10,666 bases of DNA from NCBI GenBank assembly GCA_025929455.1, contig JAICMB010000065.1, forward strand, positions 1-10,666, read 5' to 3'. The position numbers and the translations under genes are program-made. This DNA comes from Bryobacteraceae bacterium (GTDB taxonomy: Bacteria; Acidobacteriota; Terriglobia; Bryobacterales; Bryobacteraceae). The stretch's first letter is position 1. Every line of letters begins with the position of its first letter. The notes under the pieces were generated by a model. The model saw only the letters and a list, made by a program, of their open reading frames with translations, was not told the origin of the DNA and did not search any database. Of the stretch, positions 1 through 6,331 are shown one piece after another.

Positions 1-34
1 AACCTTACGCGACGGCTTATGGGCCGAGCGTTTT

Positions 35-85
35 CTGCAGCGGGCGAAGCGGGTCTGGAGACCCGCTGCAGGCCTGGAGGCCTGC
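35..85. repeat. Tandem hairpin repeat with two TGGA loops
   Basis: Two adjacent perfect hairpins share the same tetraloop. The first stem pairs 48-55 (AGCGGGTC) with 60-67 around TGGA at 56-59. The second pairs 68-74 (GCAGGCC) with 79-85 around TGGA at 75-78. A competing pairing exists: CTGCAGCGGG at 35-44 is the exact reverse complement of 62-71, so the element could switch folds. It lies in the 272-base gene-free stretch at the left edge, where I see no coding sequence apart from short frame shadows. The stems differ in sequence while the loop is kept, which suggests a dispersed intergenic hairpin family rather than a plain duplication. There is no U-tract, so it is not a classical terminator. 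Confidence 0.7.
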
Positions 86-187
86 CCCACGGCGGAATCT
101 GCGCATGCTGCGATGAAATTAGCATGTAGTAATACAGAGGAAATCGTCGGTGTTTCTGCACCTGAGAGTGGCTCGGACGGGGGAAGA

Positions 188-212
188 GCGCAGGCAGCAA
201 GACTGCCTACGC
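188..212. repeat. Intergenic hairpin, copy 1 of a shared 18-nt motif
   Basis: AGGCAG (192-197) and CTGCCT (203-208) form a stem around the loop CAAGA (198-202). After a one-base mismatch, GCG (188-190) pairs with CGC (210-212). The same 18 nt, CAGGCAGCAAGACTGCCT, recurs at 2356-2373 in a longer hairpin, again with one interior mismatch next to the six-base stem. It lies about 60 bases beyond the 3' end of the minus-strand tlpA-like gene and could slow or end its transcription, but no U-tract is visible. It is probably a dispersed repeat of this genome. Confidence 0.65.
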
Positions 213-272
213 CACCGTTTGGATTGGCTGTGAGGTCGGGAATGACAGGCGCCCACAAGGGTGGCCGGCATG

Positions 273-788
273 TTAGAGGGATTTCAGGAAGGTCGCTTCG
301 GAGTCGTCCCAGGAGCCCTCGGAGATGACCTTCTGTACGATTTTGCCGTTGCGGTCGATCACGTAGGTCTCGGGAATTTTGAAGGTGCCGAAGGAGTAGG
401 GGATGCTCCAGTCGGGGTTGCGCGCGGTTTCGTAAGCGGGCGGGAAGCGGTTGAGGAAGCGCTTGTAGGCGGCGGGATTTTTGTCGACGCTGATGGCCAC
501 GACGACGACGCCGGAGCCGGCCATTTTGCGTGCGAACGCGTTCAACGCGGGCGTCTCTTCGACGCACGGGGGGCACCAGCTTGCCCAGAAGTGCAGGACC
601 AGGGCTTTGCCGCCGAAGTCGGAGGGCGTGATGCGGCGGCCGTGGTCGGTGGTGATGGAGAAATCGGGAGCGGTGTCGCCGGCTTTGACGACGCGCTCGC
701 GCAGGGTGCCGGTGGCGACGACGATGAATGCGACCACGAGGGCGCACATGGCGATGCGGAGGATGAGATCGACTTTGCTGCGGGACAT
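273..788 (-). CDS. TlpA/ResA-like membrane-anchored thiol-disulfide protein
   Basis: 171 residues, a normal length for a TlpA/ResA/AhpC-TSA-type periplasmic thioredoxin. One hydrophobic segment at about residues 9-27 with basic residues before it (SRSK) fits an uncleaved signal anchor, placing the domain outside the cytoplasmic membrane. The family opening APDF is at 40-43. The active site WCPPC is at 71-75 (redox Cys72 and Cys75), and the cis-proline loop IPET is near 138-141 (Pro139). The family passes electrons to periplasmic disulfides, for example in cytochrome c maturation; the specific partner cannot be read from sequence. No cytochrome biogenesis genes are adjacent. It is divergent from the pterin operon, with 97 bases between the start codons. 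The opposite-strand ORF over this region is a shadow. Confidence 0.9.
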   Translation of the reverse strand: MSRSKVDLILRIAMCALVVAFIVVATGTLRERVVKAGDTAPDFSITTDHGRRITPSDFGGKALVLHFWASWCPPCVEETPALNAFARKMAGSGVVVVAISVDKNPAAYKRFLNRFPPAYETARNPDWSIPYSFGTFKIPETYVIDRNGKIVQKVISEGSWDDSEATFLKSL

Positions 789-885
789 GCGGATGGAATG
801 CTCTCTTACAATTTTAAAGGATTTCTAACATGTTTCAGCATCGCAACTTCTGTGCGGCGCATCCCACAAGCGGGTTAACAGGTGA
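789..885. promoter_or_regulatory. Divergent intergenic region, probable promoters
   Basis: The 97 bases between the divergent tlpA-like gene and the pterin operon contain an AT-rich island at about 805-832 that stands out in this GC-rich DNA. On the plus strand TTACAA (806-811) and TAACAT (826-831) resemble promoter boxes, but the 14-base spacer is short. On the minus strand the complement of 811-816 reads as a TAAAAT-like -10. AGGTGA (880-885) abuts the ATG at 886 and is a poorly spaced ribosome site. Promoters are expected here from gene orientation; the exact boxes are guesses. No operator or riboswitch is recognised. Confidence 0.35.
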
Positions 886-1299
886 ATGCTGATTACGCGG
901 CGCGTGGATTTTTCCTCATCGCATGTGTGCGCGCGGCCGGATCTGAGCGAGGCTGATAATCGCGCGATCTACGGGGCAGCGGCGAATCCATCGGGGCACG
1001 GGCATAACTACGTCCTGGAAGTAACGCTTGAAGGTGAGCCCGATCCGGTTACCGGGATGGTGTTCGATCTGAAGCTGCTGAAAGAAGTGCTGAACCAGGA
1101 AGTAGTGACGCCGATGGATCACCGTTTTCTGAATTATGAAGTGCCGCCATTCGATCGCGTGGTACCGACGGCTGAGAACATCGCGGTAGAGATCTGGCGC
1201 CGGCTGGAACCGCATTTCAAAGGACAGCCACGATTGCATAACGTACGGCTGTATGAGACCGAGGACCTGTACGTCGACTACGCGGGGGATGCGCGATGA
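886..1299 (+). CDS. PTPS/QueD family protein, copy 1 (catalytic Cys missing)
   Basis: 137 residues, full length for 6-pyruvoyl-tetrahydropterin synthase / 6-carboxytetrahydropterin synthase. These are T-fold zinc enzymes acting on 7,8-dihydroneopterin triphosphate. Zinc ligands are visible: His13 (FSSSH) and His38/His40 (GHGHNY). The pterin-anchoring Glu97 (PTAEN) and the late Glu124 (YETED) are present, and the catalytic Asp78-His79 pair is intact (MDHRFLN). The catalytic Cys, normally in GKCNNPxGHGH, is replaced: this copy reads YGAAANPSGHGH with Ala32 there. No Cys or Glu sits at the alternative QueD (CxxxHGH) or PTPS-III (ExxHGH) positions. Acting alone it should be inactive or altered. 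It overlaps the next gene by ATGA (1296-1299), implying translational coupling and equal production. It could be a partner subunit of copy 2 or a repurposed T-fold protein. Confidence 0.88.
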   Translation: MLITRRVDFSSSHVCARPDLSEADNRAIYGAAANPSGHGHNYVLEVTLEGEPDPVTGMVFDLKLLKEVLNQEVVTPMDHRFLNYEVPPFDRVVPTAENIAVEIWRRLEPHFKGQPRLHNVRLYETEDLYVDYAGDAR

Positions 1300-1718
1300 T
1301 CCGAGTTACGCGGCGGTATCGCTTCTCGGCGTCGCACCGGCTGCACTCACAGCAATTGAGCGAGACGGAAAATTGCGAGATGTACGGAAAGTGTAATAAT
1401 CCGTTCGGCCACGGCCATGACTATGTACTGGATGTGACGGCGGCGGGTCCAATCGATGAAGCGACGGGACAAGTGTTGAATCCTGCAACTCTCGACGCCC
1501 TTGTGAATCAGTATGCTTTGCGGGATTTACGCGAGAGCAATTTGAACGTGGACGTGGAGGACTTTTCTGAGATTGTGCCGACTTCGGAGAACGTAGCGGC
1601 TTTGATCGCGTCGCGGCTGGCGCGGAACTGGCACGCGGCGTTTGCGGGCGATTGGCCGCGGCTGGCGGGAGTGAAGCTGCGCGAAACGCGGCGCAATTCA
1701 TTTGAGATCTTGACATGA
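1296..1718 (+). CDS. PTPS/QueD family protein, copy 2 (catalytic Asp-His missing)
   Basis: 140 residues, clearly homologous to the preceding gene. The N-terminus is the canonical PTPS form: FSASHRLHS with zinc ligand His14, then [14 protein letters not shown] with catalytic Cys33 and zinc ligands His39/His41. Glu98 (PTSEN) anchors the pterin and the late Glu in LRET is kept. The Asp-His catalytic pair is lost: the segment aligned to MDHRFLN of copy 1 reads LRESNLN, giving Arg79-Glu80. The defect is therefore the mirror image of copy 1. Its stop overlaps the folE start (ATGA at 1715-1718), so all three proteins are probably coupled. CNNPxGHGH spacing is that of the tetrahydrobiopterin-type enzyme. 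The true product (6-pyruvoyl-tetrahydropterin or the queuosine precursor) cannot be decided here, as no queC, queE or sepiapterin reductase gene is present. Confidence 0.88.
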   Translation: MIRVTRRYRFSASHRLHSQQLSETENCEMYGKCNNPFGHGHDYVLDVTAAGPIDEATGQVLNPATLDALVNQYALRDLRESNLNVDVEDFSEIVPTSENVAALIASRLARNWHAAFAGDWPRLAGVKLRETRRNSFEILT

Positions 1719-2338
1719 AAAACAGCAAGGCAGTTGTGGAACTGATGCCGCAGCAAGCGGCGGATGGCGAGATGCCGATCGCGGAGCGCGTGCGCGACAT
1801 TCTGGCGTTGATCGGCGAGGATCCGGCGCGTGAGGGGCTGCTGCGCACACCGGAGCGCGCGGATAAGGCGCTGCGGTTTCTGACCAGCGGCTATCAGATG
1901 GACCTGTCGCGCATCGTCAACAACGCCATCTTCGATCAGAAGGTGGATGAGATGGTGGTGGTGAAGGACATCGAGTTCTTCAGCATGTGCGAGCACCACC
2001 TGCTGCCGTTTTTCGGCAAGATGCACGTGGCGTATTTGCCGGCGAATAAGGTGATCGGGCTGAGCAAGATTCCGCGCATTGTGGACATGTTCGCCCGGCG
2101 GTTGCAATTGCAGGAGCGCTTGACACAGCAAGTGGCGGGGACGATCGAGAAGGTGCTGAACCCGCGCGGCGTGGGCGTGATCTGCGAGGCCCGGCACTTC
2201 TGCATGATGATGCGCGGCGTGGAGAAGCAGCATTCGGGCACCATCACGAGCGCGATGCTCGGCGATTTCCGGGCGAGGAAAGAGACGCGGGACGAGTTTC
2301 TGTCGCTGGTGGCGCAGAAGAATCATCCGTTTATGTAG
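1715..2338 (+). CDS. folE: GTP cyclohydrolase I
   Basis: 207 residues, the usual length of type I GTP cyclohydrolase, which converts GTP to 7,8-dihydroneopterin triphosphate plus formate. This is the entry step for folate, biopterin and queuosine pterins. The zinc ligands of the type IA enzyme are all visible: Cys92 and His95 in [13 protein letters not shown], and Cys163 in [11 protein letters not shown]. Other hallmarks are LLRTPER (42-48), VIGLSKIPR (113-121) and the late QHSG. The first 20 or so residues are a variable extension. The start overlaps the stop of the second PTPS gene, so enzyme and substrate supplier form one operon. It is followed by a strong hairpin at 2344-2386. Nothing suggests degeneration. 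Confidence 0.97.
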   Translation: MKNSKAVVELMPQQAADGEMPIAERVRDILALIGEDPAREGLLRTPERADKALRFLTSGYQMDLSRIVNNAIFDQKVDEMVVVKDIEFFSMCEHHLLPFFGKMHVAYLPANKVIGLSKIPRIVDMFARRLQLQERLTQQVAGTIEKVLNPRGVGVICEARHFCMMMRGVEKQHSGTITSAMLGDFRARKETRDEFLSLVAQKNHPFM

Positions 2339-2343
2339 CGTTT

Positions 2344-2386
2344 AGCCCCGTAGGACAGGCAGCAAGACTGCCTCTCCTACGGGGCT
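2344..2386. repeat. Strong hairpin after folE, copy 2 of the 18-nt motif
   Basis: A 43-base near-perfect hairpin begins six bases after the folE stop. The outer 12-bp stem pairs AGCCCCGTAGGA (2344-2355) with TCCTACGGGGCT (2375-2386). A C-C mismatch (2356/2374) separates it from the inner stem AGGCAG/CTGCCT (2357-2362 and 2368-2373), with loop CAAGA. The inner 18 nt are identical to 191-208. The position fits transcription termination or mRNA 3'-end protection for the pterin operon. The bases after it (TCTGCTACATT) are not a U-tract, so intrinsic termination would be weak. A dispersed repeat is equally likely. Confidence 0.7.
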
Positions 2387-2411
2387 TCTGCTACATTGTG
2401 CTTTCCCGGCC

Positions 2412-3827
2412 ATGTCTATTCAAATTTTGGTGCAGGGGAGGATCGCTGGCGCACGGCAATTTTTCCTCGCGGGATCGGGCGTGGAGGACGATCTCACTGG
2501 ACGTGTGCAGTGGATCGGCCTTTTAAGCGAGGTGCTTCCGCGCGCGCTCATCGCGGAGCTGGGACTTTCAAAAATGCTGCTAGGCTCGGCGGGCGGCGAT
2601 CAGTTTTTACTGGTGCTGCCTGAGGAAGCGCGCGAAGCGGCGGTGCAGTTTCTGTCGGGGGCGCGCGACGACATGCGGCGGCTCAGCGGCGGGCAACTCG
2701 AATTTTATTGGGCGATCACGGAAAATCTGGGCGACTGGAGCGACGTGCGCAAGCGCCTAACGGCGGAGATGCAACGCAAGCAGGGAACGCCGCTCGCGTT
2801 TTCCGCACCGGGCGAGATTGCGGCGGCGGAAGCGGAGCCGGAGTATTTTGCAGCGTTCGGGAGAGCGTTGTATTCGACGCAGGAGATCGGGTGGTCGCCG
2901 GAATCGCCGGCGCGAGTGCGCACCGAGGGCGGCAAGCACACCTGGCCGCTGGGCGGAGGACAGGAAGCGATTCCGCTGGCACGGCATGCGGCGCTGAACG
3001 ATAGCGATACGAATGTCGCGTCTGCGGCGGAGTTGGCGCGGCGCGCCGAGGGGCGGCCGCTGTGGGGCGTGCTGCGCGGCGATGTGGACAACTTCGTGAT
3101 CCGCATGCGGCGGTTAAACACCATCGAAGAGCACGTACAGATCTCAGTGATGTTCCGGCAGTTTTTCGCGGGTGAGATCGAGGTGCTGTGTTCGATGCCG
3201 GAGTTCTGGCGCAAGGTGTCGGTGCTGTACGCGGGCGGCGACGATTTCGCGGTGTACGGCGCGTGGGATGCGCTGATCGGATTCGCGCGCGAACTGCGAC
3301 GCCTGTTTGGGCGCTTTGCAGAAGAGAAATTGAACGAGTTGCCGGGGCCGGAGGGGAAGACGCTATCGATGGCGGTGGCGCTGGCGCCGGGGACGGGTGC
3401 GCGGCTAGATGACCTTTTCGACGCCGCGGGCGAGCGCCTCGAGATAGCGAAATCCGCGGGCAAGGACGTGTTCGATGTATTCGGGCGCATTCTCGAATGG
3501 AAGCAGGTTACAGACGCCGCCGAACTCAAAGACGACTTGATGCGGATGCTTTCCGATTTCGGCGCGCGGCCGGATTACATTCGCGAGTTGTGCGGCATTT
3601 ATCGCGAGACGAGACGCGACGGCGCGGGGCGGCGCAAGGAGCCGTCGTGGAGATTTCATCGCCGGCTGACCCGGATTCTGGCGGGGCCGCGCACGCGCGA
3701 ATTTCAGAAGGCGCGCGCGGCGCTGGCCGTGGAACTGGCGGGCAAGAATCCCGCCAATGTGAAGATGCGTCCGAGCGGGCGCGTAGCGTTAGAATGGGCA
3801 AGATTGTCGGTACCGGGGCCGGTGTAA
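2412..3827 (+). CDS. cas10: Cas10/Csm1, compact, HD-less type III-A large subunit
   Basis: 471 residues, much shorter than typical Csm1 (about 750). Cas10 is the large subunit of the Csm complex. On target RNA binding its palm domains make cyclic oligoadenylates. The protein opens directly in palm 1: GRIAGARQFF (9-18) matches the usual GDISGIQDF region, and AGGDQFLLVLP (60-70) is the degenerate GGDEF strand. Palm 2 has RGDVDNF (Asp224, Asp226) and AGGDDFAVYG with an intact GGDD at 275-278. A helical C-terminal domain follows from about 355. There is no N-terminal HD nuclease, and no CxxC zinc ribbon between the palms. Single-stranded DNase activity is therefore predicted absent and cyclase activity possible. 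Start: ATG 2412 has no clear ribosome site, but no upstream in-frame start adds family sequence. Confidence 0.93.
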   Translation: MSIQILVQGRIAGARQFFLAGSGVEDDLTGRVQWIGLLSEVLPRALIAELGLSKMLLGSAGGDQFLLVLPEEAREAAVQFLSGARDDMRRLSGGQLEFYWAITENLGDWSDVRKRLTAEMQRKQGTPLAFSAPGEIAAAEAEPEYFAAFGRALYSTQEIGWSPESPARVRTEGGKHTWPLGGGQEAIPLARHAALNDSDTNVASAAELARRAEGRPLWGVLRGDVDNFVIRMRRLNTIEEHVQISVMFRQFFAGEIEVLCSMPEFWRKVSVLYAGGDDFAVYGAWDALIGFARELRRLFGRFAEEKLNELPGPEGKTLSMAVALAPGTGARLDDLFDAAGERLEIAKSAGKDVFDVFGRILEWKQVTDAAELKDDLMRMLSDFGARPDYIRELCGIYRETRRDGAGRRKEPSWRFHRRLTRILAGPRTREFQKARAALAVELAGKNPANVKMRPSGRVALEWARLSVPGPV

Positions 3828-3843
3828 GCGGCGGCGGTACAGC

Positions 3844-3851
3844 AAGAGGAG
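3844..3851 (+). promoter_or_regulatory. Ribosome binding site deciding the csm2 start
   Basis: AAGAGGAG lies 3-5 bases before ATG 3855. It is a strong Shine-Dalgarno match, and it supports translation of the odd Arg/Gly-rich N-terminal tail of Csm2 rather than a later start. Confidence 0.65.
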
Positions 3852-3854
3852 CGA

Positions 3855-4346
3855 ATGGCAGACCCGCAACCGGAAAATAAGGAGCGCGCGGAGAATCGCG
3901 AGGGCGGCCGCGGGCCGAGGCCCGATCGCGGTCCGCAGCAACGCGGCGATCGCGGGGATCGCAGAGAAGGCGGTCGTTTCGGCGATCGCGGGCGTCCCGA
4001 AGGCCCGCCGGAAATCGACCTCGACAAGCTCATCGCGGACCCGTTATATCTCGACAATCAGGCGCACGCGGTGGTGAGCCGCATGCGCGACATGGACTCC
4101 GGCACGCGTAGCCAACTGCGGCGGTTGTACAGCGCGGTGAGGCGGTCGGTGCGCGCGCCCGAGAGCGAGCGGCAGCAGCAGTTCGTGATGCTGCGCGCGC
4201 GGCTCGCGTATACCATCGCGCGGCATTCGCTGCGGAGCATGGATACGCTCGAAAAATTGCTGTTGCAGGTGACGCGCAAGAACGAAGCGCGCGGCTACGA
4301 ACGGTTTCGCGACCTGTTCGAGGCCATCATCGCCTATAACGAATGA
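3855..4346 (+). CDS. csm2: Csm2 small subunit with Arg/Gly-rich N-terminal tail
   Basis: 163 residues. The C-terminal part, from about residue 53, is the all-helical Csm2 small subunit that lines the inner filament of the Csm complex and contacts the crRNA-target duplex. It shows the helix pattern TRSQLRRLYSAVRR, a central LRARLAYTIAR and the family ending FRDLFEAIIAYNE. The first 50 or so residues are atypical: low complexity, rich in Arg, Gly, Asp and Pro (for example RGDRGDRREGGRFGDRGR). They are predicted disordered and resemble RG-box RNA-binding tails. Csm2 is usually about 120-150 residues with little tail. The DNA of the tail contains repeated GATCGC units. It starts 27 bases after cas10 and is followed by csm3. 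Identification rests on the C-terminal motif and operon position. Confidence 0.85.
   Translation: MADPQPENKERAENREGGRGPRPDRGPQQRGDRGDRREGGRFGDRGRPEGPPEIDLDKLIADPLYLDNQAHAVVSRMRDMDSGTRSQLRRLYSAVRRSVRAPESERQQQFVMLRARLAYTIARHSLRSMDTLEKLLLQVTRKNEARGYERFRDLFEAIIAYNE
3924..3992 (+). repeat. GATCGCGG repeat units inside csm2
   Basis: GATCGCGG occurs at 3924-3931, 3948-3955 and 3984-3991. The longer 13-mer CGGCGATCGCGGG occurs twice, at 3944-3956 and 3980-3992. These encode the DRG/GDRG elements of the Csm2 tail. The pattern suggests the tail grew by expansion or slippage of a short unit. Confidence 0.6.
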
Positions 4347-4383
4347 CGCGCATGCTGCCACGGCGCGCAGCACGGGAGACCTC

Positions 4384-5217
4384 ATGAGTTCGCACACTGC
4401 GGAAACACAACTGAAGCTGATTGGGAAGCTGATTCTGGACGGAGACCTGGAGTGCCGGACGGGCCTCCATATCGGCGCGGGCAAAGGATCGCTAGAGATC
4501 GGCGGCGCCGACAATCCGGTTGTGAAGGACGCTTTCGGACTGCCCTATGTGCCGGGTAGTTCGCTGCGCGGAAAGCTGCGCTCGCTGTTGGAGCAGGCCA
4601 CCGGCGCGGCGGTTCCGGGCGAGATGGTGTTTCTGTCGAAGCGCAGAGGACAGGAAGTGCGGATTCACCAGACGGACCGGCCGGACGATGAAATCTGCCT
4701 GATTTTCGGGCGCAATCCGGGGCGCATGGAGCGGGTGTCGGGCGAGGCGCTGGAAACGGCTTCGGCCACGCCATCGCGGCTGTCGGTGTATGACGCGCCG
4801 CTGGTGGTCGAGAGCATCACGCCGCAAATGCGCGAGAACCTGGACGATGAACTGACGGAAGTGAAGAGCGAGAACGCGATCGACCGCATTACTTCGCAGG
4901 CGAATCCGCGCACGCTGGAACGCGTGCCGTCGGGAGCGCGGTTTCACTTTCGTATGGTGATGGATATTTTGTGCCAGGAAGACCGCGAGCTGGTGCCGCG
5001 CGTGGTAGAAGCGCTGCGTTTGCTTGAAGACGATGCGCTGGGCGGCGGCGGTTCGCGGGGAAGCGGGCGCGTGGCGGTGAAGAACTTGCGGCTGACCTGG
5101 CGTGGGCGCGATTATTACGCGACGGGCGCGCAAGAGCAGCAACTCGCCGATGGCGCCGATGCCGCCGCGCTGCAGGCCGCGGTAGCCGCGCCGGATTTCA
5201 CGGACAAGCTGGCGTAG
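4384..5217 (+). CDS. csm3: Csm3 backbone RAMP, target RNA ribonuclease
   Basis: 277 residues. Csm3 is the repeated RAMP (Cas7 group) subunit that coats crRNA and cuts bound target RNA at 6-nt steps. Family motifs are clear: GLHIGAGKGSLEIGGADNPV (27-46), then LPYVPGSSLRGKLRSLL. Asp43 aligns with the catalytic Asp33 of Streptococcus Csm3, so target RNA cleavage should be retained. The thumb motif ENAIDRITSQANPRTLERV and the glycine-rich loop LGGGGSRGSGRVAV are both present. It is slightly longer than common Csm3 (about 220), with an insertion near residues 80-130 and a short C-terminal extension. GGGAG (4374-4378) lies 5 bases before the ATG. It is separated from csm2 by 37 bases and from csm4 by 5, so it is operonic. 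Confidence 0.97.
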   Translation: MSSHTAETQLKLIGKLILDGDLECRTGLHIGAGKGSLEIGGADNPVVKDAFGLPYVPGSSLRGKLRSLLEQATGAAVPGEMVFLSKRRGQEVRIHQTDRPDDEICLIFGRNPGRMERVSGEALETASATPSRLSVYDAPLVVESITPQMRENLDDELTEVKSENAIDRITSQANPRTLERVPSGARFHFRMVMDILCQEDRELVPRVVEALRLLEDDALGGGGSRGSGRVAVKNLRLTWRGRDYYATGAQEQQLADGADAAALQAAVAAPDFTDKLA

Positions 5218-5222
5218 GCGGT

Positions 5223-6236
5223 ATGGCGTTCCGCTCCGCGTTGTCTTCCCTGGTGCGCCTGCGACCCACCGGACCGTGGCGCTTCGGCGACGCCTCCGGC
5301 AGCCGCGAGCGCGTGGACCTTATCTTTCACAGCGACGCGCTGTTTTCGGCGGTGACCGCGGCGATGGCGCAACTTGGGTGGACCGAGGAATGGCTGGACG
5401 CGACCGCGCGAGCTGCGGCGGACGGTGGCGCGCAGGTGCGGTTTAGTTCGGTGTTTCCGTTTCAACGCGATGTACTGTACGTGACGCCGCCGCGGACGCT
5501 CTGGCCACCCGCCGCTACCACACGGCTGCGCTACAAGGGCGCGCAGTTTGTTCCGCTGGCGCTGGTCGAAGCGCTGGCGGCAGGCGATGCGCTCGATGAG
5601 AACCGCTGGCTGATTGATGGTGAGAGCCGGTGCGTGATTCCGGCGCGCGATCCGAGGGAAGGGCCGTTTCGAAAAGTGTGGCGCTCGTCGGCGGCGGTGG
5701 ACCGCGTGGGAGCAGGCGTAGCGCCGTACACGACGGCGTGTCTGCAGTTCAACCGCGATGCCGGATTGTGGACGCTCGCGGTGTACGCGAACGAGTCCGC
5801 GCGCGAGACATGGGGGCCGCGAGTGGGTGCGGCATTCCGGTTACTGGCGGATTCGGGAATCGGCGGAGGGCGTTCGCGTGGATGCGGACGCGCGGCGGAT
5901 CCGGAATGGTCGGATGCCCCGGCGTTGCCGCAAGGTACGGATGAGAGCGCGGCGCTGTACTGGCTGCTGTCGCTGTATTCGCCGGCCGCATCCGACAACG
6001 TCGATTGGAGCGCGGGCGATTATGCGACGATCACGCGCACGGGGCGCGTGGAGAGCGCGCAGGCATGGGGCGCAATGAAACCGCCGGCGCAGATGATCGC
6101 GGAAGGTTCGGTGGTGCACGCTGCCGACGAGCCCGAAGGATCAGCGTCGGATATTGCACCCGAGAACGCGCGGCATCCGGTGTATCGCGCTGGATTCGCG
6201 GTAGCGGTTCCGGTGCCGGCACGGAGCGCGCCGTGA
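5223..6236 (+). CDS. csm4: Csm4 RAMP, crRNA 5'-handle binding subunit
   Basis: 337 residues, normal for Csm4 (Cas5 group), which binds the crRNA 5' tag and contacts Cas10 at the foot of the complex. Visible motifs are the opening VRLRPTGPWRFGD, FHSDALFSAV (about residues 35-44) and the RAMP glycine-rich loop GIGGGRSRGCGR at 212-223. Near the end, HPVYRAGFAVAVPV resembles the C-terminal strand of family members. It starts 5 bases after the csm3 stop. Its own TGA (6234-6236) is embedded in GTGA, whose GTG opens a 32-codon ORF leading into csm5. It is assigned to Csm4 rather than another RAMP by the N-terminal PTGPWRFG motif and gene order. Confidence 0.93.
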   Translation: MAFRSALSSLVRLRPTGPWRFGDASGSRERVDLIFHSDALFSAVTAAMAQLGWTEEWLDATARAAADGGAQVRFSSVFPFQRDVLYVTPPRTLWPPAATTRLRYKGAQFVPLALVEALAAGDALDENRWLIDGESRCVIPARDPREGPFRKVWRSSAAVDRVGAGVAPYTTACLQFNRDAGLWTLAVYANESARETWGPRVGAAFRLLADSGIGGGRSRGCGRAADPEWSDAPALPQGTDESAALYWLLSLYSPAASDNVDWSAGDYATITRTGRVESAQAWGAMKPPAQMIAEGSVVHAADEPEGSASDIAPENARHPVYRAGFAVAVPVPARSAP

Positions 6237-6331
6237 GATACCTCGTTACGGGTCTGTCGCCTATTGCACTGGCGGCCGCAACCGGCAAAAGGCGACCGGT
6301 CGCGCCACTTTGGGTGGGGGGCCTGCGGTGA
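6233..6331 (+). CDS. 32-codon ORF coupled between csm4 and csm5
   Basis: GTG 6233 overlaps the csm4 stop as GTGA, and its TGA 6329-6331 overlaps the csm5 GTG 6328, again as GTGA. The two junctions share the 8-mer GTGAGATA. The peptide starts MRYLVTGLSPI, while Csm5 starts MRYRVTCLTPT: 7 of 11 residues match, and 23 of the first 30 bases agree by my count. The rest (AAATGKRRPVAPLWVGG) has no recognised domain. Most likely this is a relic of a duplicated csm5 start that fills an otherwise empty 91-base gap. It could still be a translated leader peptide that couples csm5 to csm4. I cannot tell whether it makes a functional protein. Confidence 0.4.
   Translation: MRYLVTGLSPIALAAATGKRRPVAPLWVGGLR

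Noticed and set aside
261..878. Plus-strand 205-codon ORF
   Set aside because: Shadow of the tlpA-like gene, whose WCPPC motif and signal anchor are on the minus strand.
1508..2326. Minus-strand 272-codon ORF opposite folE
   Set aside because: Low-complexity His/Arg/Leu composition; the plus strand encodes an unmistakable FolE.
3946..3989. GCGATCGC octamers resembling the cyanobacterial HIP1 repeat
   Set aside because: Only two copies, within a repetitive Arg/Gly coding stretch, and nothing else suggests a cyanobacterium; explained by the tail-encoding units.
6310..6330. TTG start for csm5 at 6310
   Set aside because: Adds six residues (MGGGPA) not expected in the family; GTG 6328 has a better placed G-rich ribosome site and the GTGA coupling.
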